Positions 1 to 5,994 of a stretch of 6,817 nt of DNA are shown here, one piece after another (position 1 is the first letter of the stretch; each line of letters starts with the position of its first letter). The translations under genes were made by a program, and so were the position numbers. This stretch comes from Coriobacteriia bacterium (GTDB lineage: Bacteria; Actinomycetota; Coriobacteriia; Coriobacteriales; UBA8131): the NCBI GenBank assembly GCA_009781535.1, contig WQXX01000056.1:1-6817 (forward strand). The letters run 5' to 3'. Below the pieces are notes generated by a model. It saw only the letters and a program-made list of their open reading frames with translations, searched no databases and had not been told where the DNA came from.

Positions 1-207
1 GGTCGTCCGATCACCGCGCCTGCCTCCCGCGAGACCTATGAGAAGACAGGCTTAGACCGCGTTGGCGACGCCTTGGCTGTTGAGGCAAAGACCATCGTCA
101 CCGGTTGTGCGAATTGTAAGACGAGCCTGAAATCTGCGGTTCAGAAAGCAGGAGCAGATATCAAGGTAGTGGATATTGCGGAGTTGGTATCAGAAGCCTT
201 AGTTTAA
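1..207 (+). CDS. C-terminal end of a CCG-type iron-sulfur oxidoreductase (partial)
   Basis: The first reading frame is open from base 1 to a TAA at 205-207 and gives 68 residues. The 5' part lies outside the window. The segment TIVTGCANCKTSL followed by an amphipathic stretch resembles the end of a cysteine-rich CCG domain, where 'GA-x-x-V-x-x-C-x-x-C' binds a [4Fe-4S] cluster. CCG domains occur in HdrB/HdrD, GlpC, LutA and glycolate-oxidase iron-sulfur subunits, which pass electrons between a dehydrogenase and a quinone, disulfide or ferredoxin. Only the final CxxC is visible, so the subfamily cannot be named. The next gene begins 28 bp downstream behind its own strong ribosome binding site, so the two may be co-transcribed. 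The family is inferred from a short fragment; that this is a real coding end is more certain. Confidence 0.6.
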   Translation, partial: GRPITAPASRETYEKTGLDRVGDALAVEAKTIVTGCANCKTSLKSAVQKAGADIKVVDIAELVSEALV

Positions 208-235
208 AGGGATACCAACAAGGAGGAGGTAGGAG

Positions 236-1546
236 ATGGGGATAGTTTACGATCCAGAACTGTACAGGGCAACCGAGAAGCACTTTGCACCATACCCGAT
301 GCCCGCGTGCGCGAGAAGCCCGTTTCAGACATGGCATACCGACGCGGTATTCGACAACGGCTACTACGCGACGGTCATGTTCGCTTTCACCGGACCGCTA
401 AGGACAGTGATGCTCCAGATCGTCGATAATGCGGGAGAGATCGTCGTGGAATCCATGCAGTTCTTCGAGGAGCAGGACTGCACCTATTCAACAGATGAAT
501 ATGACATCGATGTCGGCGGCAATTTCTTCCGCGCGAACTTCCCAAAACTGGCGATACATGTCGCAGACCCGGAGAAAGGAGCCGGCGCCGACCTTCTCGT
601 TGAGCTTTTAGTCATGCCGACCATCTCTGAGCTGCCTGATGGCGTGGGCATCGGCAGGATGAACACCCCGCATATGCCGGTTTCCATCGCTTGGTACTTC
701 ATGCCGTGGAACAGGATCACCGGCACCTTGACCGTCAACGGAAACGAGGTGCCTGTCTCTGGTCATGGCTGGTCTGACCACCAGTTTGGCACGGATGACT
801 TCTTCACGAAGGCGTGTTACTACTATTATTGGGCGGATTTCCCTCTGGGAGAGCACACCTTGGCGCTTTTCGAGGCGCAGGGCGGGGCAGCACAGGGGTA
901 CCGCAACATCAAATGGCTCTGGGATTTCAAAGGTGAGAAGATCTATTCGTATGACAGGAACGCAGATTACTACGTATACGCCAGCGACTTCGACAAAGGC
1001 AGCACGGTTCCCAATAAACTGGTTTATGTATTCGAGGGCGACCGCATCAGGGGAAAGGTGACCTGCATCTTCAAGACCCTGATCCAACTGCAACCCATCG
1101 ACGCCCCGCCGCTCAAAGCGATCCTGAACCGCGCTGCCTATGACTGCCATGCGGAGATGCTGATCGATGGAAAAGAGATCGACAAGACCTTTGTGCGTAT
1201 CCTCGAGGCGACCTATACCTTGGATCCGGAGCAGGGTGCTGTGAGCGAATCCCCATCCGGCTTGCCAACTCCCGTCGCAACGCCAGAACCTGTCGAGGAC
1301 GAGCCTGAGATCGACTACGATGACAGCGCTCCCGCGCGGCTATCCATCAAGAGCAAGCTCAAGGTGGTGCTCGAAGACCCGCAGGGTAATGCCGTCCTGG
1401 AGAAATACCTGCCGGGCATCAGTAACGACCCCAACACCAAACTCGGTTATGGCATGACGCTTAAAATGCTGTTCAGGATGCCGCAGACCGGCGTCTCAAA
1501 AGCGACCTTGGCACAGATGGACAAAGAGCTGCGGAGCATCAGGTAG
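236..1546 (+). CDS. CrtC/AttH-like lipocalin-fold protein with extra C-terminal module
   Basis: This is a 436-residue protein. The ATG at 236 follows a long purine-rich ribosome binding site (AAGGAGGAGGTAGGAG, 220-235). Residues about 30-330 are rich in beta-strand-like, aromatic segments and contain GHGWSDHQFG (176-185). That motif resembles the G-x-G-[YW]-x-D-H-[NQ]-[WF]-G signature of the CrtC (hydroxyneurosporene synthase, carotenoid 1,2-hydratase) / AttH lipocalin-like family. Members hydrate or otherwise act on hydrophobic substrates, but the substrate here is unknown and no carotenoid genes are visible. There is no signal peptide, so it is probably cytoplasmic. A Pro/Glu/Asp-rich linker spans about 336-366. 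It leads to a helical module of about 70 residues (367-436) that is homologous to the small protein encoded next (1644-1865), with 14 of 44 aligned residues identical. The fold family is moderately sure and the function is not. The stop codon lies inside the first unit of a tandem hairpin repeat. Confidence 0.7.
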   Translation: MGIVYDPELYRATEKHFAPYPMPACARSPFQTWHTDAVFDNGYYATVMFAFTGPLRTVMLQIVDNAGEIVVESMQFFEEQDCTYSTDEYDIDVGGNFFRANFPKLAIHVADPEKGAGADLLVELLVMPTISELPDGVGIGRMNTPHMPVSIAWYFMPWNRITGTLTVNGNEVPVSGHGWSDHQFGTDDFFTKACYYYYWADFPLGEHTLALFEAQGGAAQGYRNIKWLWDFKGEKIYSYDRNADYYVYASDFDKGSTVPNKLVYVFEGDRIRGKVTCIFKTLIQLQPIDAPPLKAILNRAAYDCHAEMLIDGKEIDKTFVRILEATYTLDPEQGAVSESPSGLPTPVATPEPVEDEPEIDYDDSAPARLSIKSKLKVVLEDPQGNAVLEKYLPGISNDPNTKLGYGMTLKMLFRMPQTGVSKATLAQMDKELRSIR

Positions 1547-1600
1547 CTTCTCGCTAGCTAGCGGTTTACATCCAGTAGCGTCTCGCTCGCTACTGGTTTA
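1537..1600 (+). repeat. Tandem 32-bp repeat forming two hairpins with identical loops
   Basis: Unit 1 (1537-1568) and unit 2 (1569-1600) match at 26 of 32 positions without gaps. Unit 2 folds into a perfect 9-bp stem, CCAGTAGCG (1572-1580) with CGCTACTGG (1588-1596), around the loop TCTCGCT. Unit 1 folds at the equivalent positions (1540-1548 with 1556-1564) with 7 of 9 pairs around the same TCTCGCT loop. Four of the six differences form two compensatory pairs: T-A becomes G-C next to the loop, and G-C becomes A-T nearer the base. Both stems are followed by GGTTTA or TTTA, which is a poor T-run, so strong intrinsic termination is doubtful. Unit 1 overlaps the last codons and stop of the lipocalin-like gene. 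Possible roles are RNA processing or stability, weak termination between the two genes, or a dispersed genomic repeat. Confidence 0.75.
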
Positions 1601-1643
1601 TAGAACGTTACACACAATGTTGATACAAGAAAAGGAGAGGAAA

Positions 1644-1865
1644 ATGGCACTGACGTATGATTCCAAACTGGGAGAGCTGATGGACAATCCCGCGTACAAG
1701 GCTATCTTTGACAAGCATATCCCGGGCTTGAGCAGCAACCCGATGGTCGGCATGGGCAAGAAACTTGCCATCAAGTACCTGCTCAAGCAGCCCCAGGCAA
1801 AAGGTCTTGGCTTTACTCTGGAAAAAGTAGACCTGATTATCGCCGAGTGCAACGACTTGGGATAG
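1644..1865 (+). CDS. Small 73-residue protein, stand-alone copy of the preceding protein's C-terminal module
   Basis: The chosen ATG at 1644 is preceded by AAAAGGAGAGGAAA. An in-frame ATG at 1617 would add nine residues but has no ribosome binding site and would place the Shine-Dalgarno sequence inside the gene. The 73-residue product has no signal peptide, membrane segment or cysteine pair. Residues 8-51 align without gaps to residues 374-417 of the upstream lipocalin-like protein. Identical positions include the initial KL, the DNP/EDP proline, the K-x-x-[IL]-P-G-[IL]-S core, a later Gly, and a final PQ. This suggests a small helical domain that exists both fused and free. I have the impression that similar 'KAxxxKxxPGLSxxP' modules occur at the ends of various enzymes in anaerobes, but I cannot confirm that here. 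No biochemical function can be assigned. The gene lies between hairpins, with the tandem repeat upstream and a small inverted repeat at its stop codon. Confidence 0.75.
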   Translation: MALTYDSKLGELMDNPAYKAIFDKHIPGLSSNPMVGMGKKLAIKYLLKQPQAKGLGFTLEKVDLIIAECNDLG

Positions 1866-1866
1866 A

Positions 1867-1882
1867 TACCAGTAGGCTGGTA
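1867..1882 (+). other. Small hairpin just after the stop of the 73-residue gene
   Basis: TACCAG (1867-1872) pairs with CTGGTA (1877-1882) around TAGG, a 6-bp stem starting one base after the stop codon. No T-run follows. The CCAGTAG string also occurs in unit 2 of the upstream tandem repeat, so this could be a degenerate relative of it, or chance. Confidence 0.35.
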
Positions 1883-1966
1883 ACAAACTGCTAGAAAGTT
1901 TAGCAAATAGAATTGCTGTCAGAATCCGGCGCCGTTAACCGGACAATGCCTTACGCTTTACGGAGC

Positions 1967-2000
1967 AGCAGGCGCGCATTGTGGCCAATGCGCGCCTGCT
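1967..2000 (+). other. Perfect 15-bp inverted repeat with tetraloop, before the hydrogenase operon
   Basis: AGCAGGCGCGCATTG (1967-1981) is the exact reverse complement of CAATGCGCGCCTGCT (1986-2000), with loop TGGC. The stem is GC-rich and would be very stable in RNA. No T-run follows directly (CAAGTATGCTGG), so it is not a classical intrinsic terminator by itself on either strand. It lies about 90 bp upstream of the echA start, in the 224-bp non-coding gap 1866-2089. It may be a transcript-stabilising or attenuating leader structure, or the upstream half of a compound terminator with the hairpin at 2018-2041. A weaker 5-bp inverted repeat, TCCGG/CCGGA, lies at 1925-1943. I see no convincing promoter in this gap. 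Confidence 0.65.
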
Positions 2001-2017
2001 CAAGTATGCTGGTTTGG

Positions 2018-2041
2018 CGATTAGCAAAATCGGCTTTTTTT
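2018..2041 (+). terminator. Weak intrinsic-terminator-like hairpin plus T-run
   Basis: CGATT (2018-2022) pairs with AATCG (2028-2032) around AGCAA. Two bases later comes a run of seven T (2035-2041). The stem is short, so termination would be weak. Together with the strong hairpin at 1967-2000 it could separate the small upstream genes from the hydrogenase operon or act as an attenuator in its leader. The position, about 50 bp before the GTG start, fits either view. Confidence 0.4.
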
Positions 2042-2076
2042 ACTGTACTCAGAACTGTCCCTGATCTTCAAACAAA

Positions 2077-2081
2077 GGAGG
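2077..2081 (+). promoter_or_regulatory. Ribosome binding site that fixes the echA start
   Basis: GGAGG within AAAGGAGGT lies 8 bases before GTG at 2090. The frame stays open upstream to 1913, but the added 59 residues would be read through the hairpins at 1967-2000 and 2018-2041. They do not resemble a membrane protein N-terminus, whereas translation from 2090 begins directly with a hydrophobic helix. Confidence 0.75.
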
Positions 2082-2089
2082 TATTTGAC

Positions 2090-4057
2090 GTGGAGATCGT
2101 CGCTTTCCTGATTGCCTTCCCGATACTGGCTGCTCTGATCCTGCTGCTGGTGCGCAACGAGAAACTGCGCGCTGCCATCGTCATCACGGCTGCTGCGATC
2201 ATCATGATCGCATCGGTGTATTTGGCCATCAATCACCTGTTTGCTCCGGCGCTTTCGATCGGGTTGACAGAACTGCAGGGGGAGTACATAACGTACGGCG
2301 CTTTGCTCGTCAGCATCGTCTGCGCCATCTACATCATTATCAAGGGTATCCAACACAAGCGATACTTCGCGATAATACTTGCAGTTATCCAGCTGTGCGC
2401 CGTCGTGCTCTTTGAGTTCCTGATAGCCCATAATGTCGAGATTGTGACCTATCTGTACGTCGATCAATTCTCGATCATCATGGCGCTCATCATCGGCATT
2501 ATCGGCAGCGGTATCTGCATCTATTCGCTTGGTTACATGCGCGATTTCCAGGCACATGAAGATAAGCTGGGCAAGCGCGACCGGCGCCCCATCTTCTTTG
2601 CGCTCATGTTCCTGTTCCTTTCAGCGATGTTTGCCATCGTGTTTTGCAACAACCTCGTCTGGCTGTTCTGTGCCTGGGAGGTCACGACGGTCTGCTCGTT
2701 TGCACTCATCGGCTACACCCGTACCGAGGAGGCTGTGGCAAACTCGTTCCGTCAGGTCGTGATGAACCTCATCGGCGGCTTGGCTTTTGTCGCCGCACTC
2801 GTTTTGCTGGGTTCAATGGCAGAGCCTGTCCTTGAGTTCACCAGCCTCATCAATCTCGGCGCGGCAGGCCTGGTGATGCTTCCCATCATGCTCATCGCAC
2901 TGGCGGGGTTTACCAAAGCCGCGCAGGTGCCGTTCCAAAGCTGGCTGCTCGGAGCGATGGTGGCGCCTACTCCCACAAGCGCCCTGCTCCATTCATCGAC
3001 AATGGTCAAAGCCGGCGTCTTCATATTGATACGGCTCGCGCCTTGCTTTGGCTTTAACATCAACGGCATGATGGTTGTGCTGGTCGGCGGCATCACCTTC
3101 CTGTTCTGCTCGGCGGTCGCCATCTCGCAGACGAATGCCAAACGGGTGCTGGCATACTCAACCGTGGCAACCCTTGGCCTCATCGTTGCCTGTGCCGGCC
3201 TGGGTACTCCGGAAGCAGTGTGGGCGGCTATCTTCCTGCTCATCTTCCACGCGGCCGCCAAGTCGCTTTTGTTCCTGTGCGTCGGCACGGCAGAGCATCA
3301 TATCGGCAGCCGCGACATCGAGGACATGGACGCGATATTCGAGCGGATGCCGCGCCTGGCTTTGTTCATGGCGCTCGGAATGCTTTGTATGTTCGTAGCG
3401 CCATTCGGTATGCTTATCGCGAAGTGGGCGGTGCTTGTCTCTGTCGTCCAGTCCTTTAACATCGTGCTCATGCTCATACTCGCGTTCGGCTCAGCGCTCA
3501 CCTTCGTCTTCTGGGCTAAATGGCTCGGCAAGATCCTTGCCATCGCCCATTCAAAAGCAAAGGTGGAATCTGGCGTGCACGCCTCCGAGTGGTTTGCGCT
3601 AACGCTCATGGCGGTGCTTGTCGTCATGGCGAGCATATGGTTCCCGCTCATATCCCAAAGCATCGTGGTGCCCTATATCGAGGGGGTGAAGACAGGAGTC
3701 CTCTCCGGTTTGGATCTGCCATTCTGGGAGGCTATCCTTCCCACCATTGACTACGACAACCTCCTCATCATGGCGATTATCGTGGCGGCTTTGCTCATCG
3801 CCTTCATCTTCCAGCTCTTCCTCCGCCGTCGCAGGACCGACAAGCTTGATATCTACCTGTCCGGCGTTGGGCTTGATTTCGAGAAGCGCACCTTCCGCAA
3901 TTCCCTGTCCGGTGAGACCGAGGCAACGCAGCGCAACTGGTACCTCGGCTCCTGGTTTGGCGAGAAGACACTGCTGCCGCTGGCAAGCGTTGTCTCTGTC
4001 GTCGTATTGGCAGCCGGCCTTATCTTAGCCATTATCGGGATAGGAGGTCTGCTGTGA
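2090..4057 (+). CDS. echA: Ech-type hydrogenase subunit A (NuoL/MrpA-like ion-translocating subunit)
   Basis: From the GTG at 2090 the product is 655 residues, the usual size for EchA, with many hydrophobic helices along its length. It belongs to the NuoL/MrpA antiporter-like family, which moves H+ or Na+ in complex I and group 4 hydrogenases. Family landmarks in order are Y-M-R-D near 149-152; FCAWE with Glu197 (TM5 glutamate of NuoL); GFTKAAQVPFQSWL with Lys276 (TM7 lysine); the strongly conserved ALLHSSTMVKAG (298-309); HAAAKSLLFL with Lys391; and LIAKW with Lys446 (cf. Lys399 of E. coli NuoL). The residue correspondences come from motif context, not a computed alignment. After a basic loop (RRRR, 579-582) the protein ends with one more membrane helix (about 628-653), as other EchA proteins do. 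It is the only antiporter-like subunit visible, in line with Ech and unlike the multi-antiporter Hyf or Mbh complexes. The stop overlaps the next start (GTGA). Confidence 0.88.
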   Translation: MEIVAFLIAFPILAALILLLVRNEKLRAAIVITAAAIIMIASVYLAINHLFAPALSIGLTELQGEYITYGALLVSIVCAIYIIIKGIQHKRYFAIILAVIQLCAVVLFEFLIAHNVEIVTYLYVDQFSIIMALIIGIIGSGICIYSLGYMRDFQAHEDKLGKRDRRPIFFALMFLFLSAMFAIVFCNNLVWLFCAWEVTTVCSFALIGYTRTEEAVANSFRQVVMNLIGGLAFVAALVLLGSMAEPVLEFTSLINLGAAGLVMLPIMLIALAGFTKAAQVPFQSWLLGAMVAPTPTSALLHSSTMVKAGVFILIRLAPCFGFNINGMMVVLVGGITFLFCSAVAISQTNAKRVLAYSTVATLGLIVACAGLGTPEAVWAAIFLLIFHAAAKSLLFLCVGTAEHHIGSRDIEDMDAIFERMPRLALFMALGMLCMFVAPFGMLIAKWAVLVSVVQSFNIVLMLILAFGSALTFVFWAKWLGKILAIAHSKAKVESGVHASEWFALTLMAVLVVMASIWFPLISQSIVVPYIEGVKTGVLSGLDLPFWEAILPTIDYDNLLIMAIIVAALLIAFIFQLFLRRRRTDKLDIYLSGVGLDFEKRTFRNSLSGETEATQRNWYLGSWFGEKTLLPLASVVSVVVLAAGLILAIIGIGGLL

Positions 4058-4926
4058 ATCTGCTCTCCTTTGCTATCGCCTTTGTTGCCTTCCTCGTCCT
4101 TGGCCCTGTTCTGGGCTGTCTGCTCGCCGGTCTTGACAGGAAGATCTCTGCCCGTCTCCAGGGTCGCGTGGGGCCGCCTTTGCTTCAGCCCTATTACGAT
4201 GTACGTAAGCTGCTTGCAAAAGACAGACGTTCGGTCAATGACTTCCAGGGCTTTTATGTACTGCTTGCGCTTGTATTCTCTATACTCGCCGGCGCCTTCT
4301 TCTTCTCGGGTGGCAACATCCTGCTTGTGGTGTTTGTGCTTACGCTTTCCACCTTGTTCTTTGTCATCGCGGCATACTCGGCGCGCTCCCCGTATTCCGA
4401 GATTGGCGCTGAGCGCGAGATCATCCAGCTTGCCTCCTACGAGCCTATGGTCATCCTGTTTGCCATCACCTTCTATGTCGCGACAGGCTCCTTTAACGTG
4501 AGTTCTGTCCTCAGCCTGGATGTACCGATCATCGCTGTGCTGCCGCTCATCTTTTGCGGTTTGCTGTTCATTATCACGATCAAGCTCCGCAAGTCGCCCT
4601 TCGATCTCAGCTATTCGCACCATGCGCACCAGGAGCTCGTCAAAGGCATCACAACCGAGATGAGCGGGCGCACCTTGGCGATGGTCGAGATCATGCACTG
4701 GTACGAGAACATCCTGTTCCTCGGGTGGATAGCTCTGTTTGTTGTGTGGGCGAGCTGGATCGCTGCTGTGGTCGCAGTCGTCGTGGTCATCGCGGTTTAT
4801 TTCCTCGAGATCTTCATCGACAACAACTTCGCCCGCGTCAAATGGCAGGCGATGTTCAAATGGTCCTGGCTGGTCACACTCGGCTTGGGCTTGGTAAATA
4901 TCCTCGTGCTCGGCTTTTTCCTGTAA
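4054..4926 (+). CDS. echB: Ech-type hydrogenase subunit B (NuoH-like membrane anchor)
   Basis: This is a 290-residue integral membrane protein of the NuoH/HycD/EchB family. It anchors the soluble hydrogenase arm and forms part of the proton path next to it. Conserved blocks are ARLQGRVGPPLLQPYYD (33-49), ARSPYSEIGAERE (110-122) and RKSPFDLSYSHHAHQE (179-194), followed by GITTEMSG and a paired glutamate/histidine region. The SPFDL-S-x-S-HHAHQE-(I/L)-V-x-G form is typical of Ech and other group 4 hydrogenases as opposed to respiratory NuoH. About eight hydrophobic helices are visible. The start is a GTG at 4054 whose last two bases begin the upstream TGA (GTGA overlap), with AGGAGGT at 4042-4048, indicating translational coupling to echA. 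echC follows after 10 bp. Confidence 0.88.
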   Translation: MNLLSFAIAFVAFLVLGPVLGCLLAGLDRKISARLQGRVGPPLLQPYYDVRKLLAKDRRSVNDFQGFYVLLALVFSILAGAFFFSGGNILLVVFVLTLSTLFFVIAAYSARSPYSEIGAEREIIQLASYEPMVILFAITFYVATGSFNVSSVLSLDVPIIAVLPLIFCGLLFIITIKLRKSPFDLSYSHHAHQELVKGITTEMSGRTLAMVEIMHWYENILFLGWIALFVVWASWIAAVVAVVVVIAVYFLEIFIDNNFARVKWQAMFKWSWLVTLGLGLVNILVLGFFL

Positions 4927-4936
4927 GGAGGTAGAG

Positions 4937-5560
4937 ATGTCTTCGACGATAAAATCGCCATGGATCATGCATTACGACGCATCGAGCTGCAACGGCTGCG
5001 ACATCGAGGTACTTGCCTGCCTGACGCCGCTGTACGATGTGGAGCGCTTTGGCATCATCAATACTGGCAACCCCAAACATGCCGATATCTTCCTCGTCAC
5101 GGGCTCAGTCAACGAGCGCAATATCAACGTCATCCAGCAGCTCTACAGCCAGATGCTTGAGCCTAAGGTCGTTATTGCCTGTGGTATCTGCGCCTGTTCG
5201 GGAGGTGTGTTCCGCGAGTGCTACAACACGCTGGGAGGCATAGACGTTGCCATTCCTGTGGACGTGTACGCGCCGGGTTGTGCTGTGCGTCCCGAGGCGA
5301 TCATCGATGCGGTGGTCACCGGGCTTGGTGTGCTTGAGGAGAAGCGAGCCGCCTTGGCGGCAGGAACGCTTGTTCCCGCAACACTTCCCAGCTGTGTTAC
5401 CGCTGCGAACAAGCTCGTTGGCGGCGAGGCGGTACGCGACAGCTTTGCAGCAGTAACCCGCGACGCTGCGGCGACTGGTAATGCTGCTACGGACGCCCGC
5501 GACGCTGCAGGAACCCGCGACGCTGCGACCGCATCTTCAAAAATCGGAACGGAGGCATGA
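4937..5560 (+). CDS. echC: Ech-type hydrogenase small subunit C (NuoB-like) with a repetitive C-terminal tail
   Basis: This is a 207-residue NuoB/HycG/EchC-family subunit that holds the proximal [4Fe-4S] cluster next to the Ni-Fe site. Four cysteine ligands are visible: CNGCD (Cys18 and Cys21), ICACSGGVF (Cys85) and APGCAVRPE (Cys115). No twin-arginine signal is present, as expected for a cytoplasmic group 4 enzyme. The ATG at 4937 follows AAGGAGGT (4925-4932), which overlaps the stop of echB. The conserved core ends near residue 140. The remaining residues, about 141-207, have no obvious counterpart in the family, whose members are usually near 150-170 residues. The end of this tail (about 171-200) is rich in Ala, Asp, Thr and Arg and is encoded by in-frame direct repeats (5457-5526). 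The last codons overlap the next gene's ribosome binding site, and the stop overlaps its start (TGATG). Confidence 0.87.
   Translation: MSSTIKSPWIMHYDASSCNGCDIEVLACLTPLYDVERFGIINTGNPKHADIFLVTGSVNERNINVIQQLYSQMLEPKVVIACGICACSGGVFRECYNTLGGIDVAIPVDVYAPGCAVRPEAIIDAVVTGLGVLEEKRAALAAGTLVPATLPSCVTAANKLVGGEAVRDSFAAVTRDAAATGNAATDARDAAGTRDAATASSKIGTEA
5457..5526 (+). repeat. Three copies of a 13-bp direct repeat in the 3' end of echC
   Basis: CCCGCGACGCTGC occurs exactly at 5457-5469, 5496-5508 and 5514-5526. The offsets are 39 and 18 bp, both multiples of three, so each copy is read in the same frame and encodes [TA]RDAA (residues 174-178, 187-191 and 193-197 of EchC). This looks like local expansion within the gene and explains the low-complexity tail. 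Confidence 0.85.
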
Positions 5561-5994
5561 TGGATCCCCAGGTATTCATTGACATAGACCTGTCGCAACT
5601 GCGCGCCAGAGTCGAGCAGTACCATGCGGAGGGTTGGCGTTTTGTCAACATCTGCGGCTCGACGGTACCCGAGGGCGTCGAGTTGCTTTTTTCGTTTTCC
5701 AAAGGCGAGCCTTTCGAGAACCTGCGCCTTGTGGTAGCCAACGGCACGCATATCAACTCGATCAGCGACCTGTACCTCAACTCCTTCTTCTGCGAGAACG
5801 AGACACATGACCTGTTCGGCATCACCTTCGACGGCATTGCCATCGATTTCGGCGGGGAATTCTATACGACAAGTGTTCCAACGCCGATGAACCCTGCTTC
5901 CGTACAGGCGCTAGAAGCGCTTGCAAACAACACCTATGGCGCTGCGGATTATGGCGCCTGTCCAGTACCTGACACCAACCCTGAGGAGGCATGA
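5560..5994 (+). CDS. echD: Ech-type hydrogenase subunit D (NuoC-like, short)
   Basis: This is a soluble 144-residue subunit related to NuoC and to the N-terminal part of HycE, in the short form found in Ech complexes. The family hallmark is ENETHDLFGITFDG (79-92), matching E-x-E-x-x-D-x-F-G-I-x-F. It packs against the large subunit in the cytoplasmic arm and binds no visible cofactor. The last 35 or so residues (after TPMNP) are Ala/Pro/Asn-rich and probably flexible. Two adjacent ATGs (5557 and 5560) are possible starts. GGAGG at 5551-5555 is only one base before the first but four bases before the second, so 5560 is preferred, giving a TGATG overlap with the end of echC. The choice changes the product by one Met only. 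Confidence 0.85.
   Translation: MDPQVFIDIDLSQLRARVEQYHAEGWRFVNICGSTVPEGVELLFSFSKGEPFENLRLVVANGTHINSISDLYLNSFFCENETHDLFGITFDGIAIDFGGEFYTTSVPTPMNPASVQALEALANNTYGAADYGACPVPDTNPEEA

Noticed and set aside
608..1150. Minus-strand open frame (180 codons) inside the lipocalin-like gene
   Set aside because: It is fully antisense to a longer frame with a good ribosome binding site and recognisable motif, and has no supporting motif of its own.
1598..1906. Minus-strand open frames covering the 73-residue gene
   Set aside because: The + strand frame has a proper ribosome binding site and homology to the neighbouring module. The reverse frames have neither.
1913..1947. Possible promoter (TTGCTG ... GACAAT) before the hydrogenase operon
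   Set aside because: The gap between the two hexamers is 23 bases, too long for a sigma-70 type promoter, and the -10 match is poor.
1913..2089. Upstream extension of echA by 59 residues to an earlier in-frame start
   Set aside because: The extension is read through the strong inverted repeat and T-run, has no ribosome binding site and is not membrane-protein-like. GTG at 2090 has a GGAGG at ideal spacing.
3853..4968. Long minus-strand open frame (371 codons) opposite echA/echB
   Set aside because: It lies antisense to clearly conserved genes, its composition is Arg/Asp/His/Gln-rich with no recognisable domain, and it follows from the GC-biased codon use of the + strand.
5457..5526. CRISPR-like array
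   Set aside because: The repeats are only 13 bp, unevenly spaced and in-frame within echC, so they are a coding repeat.
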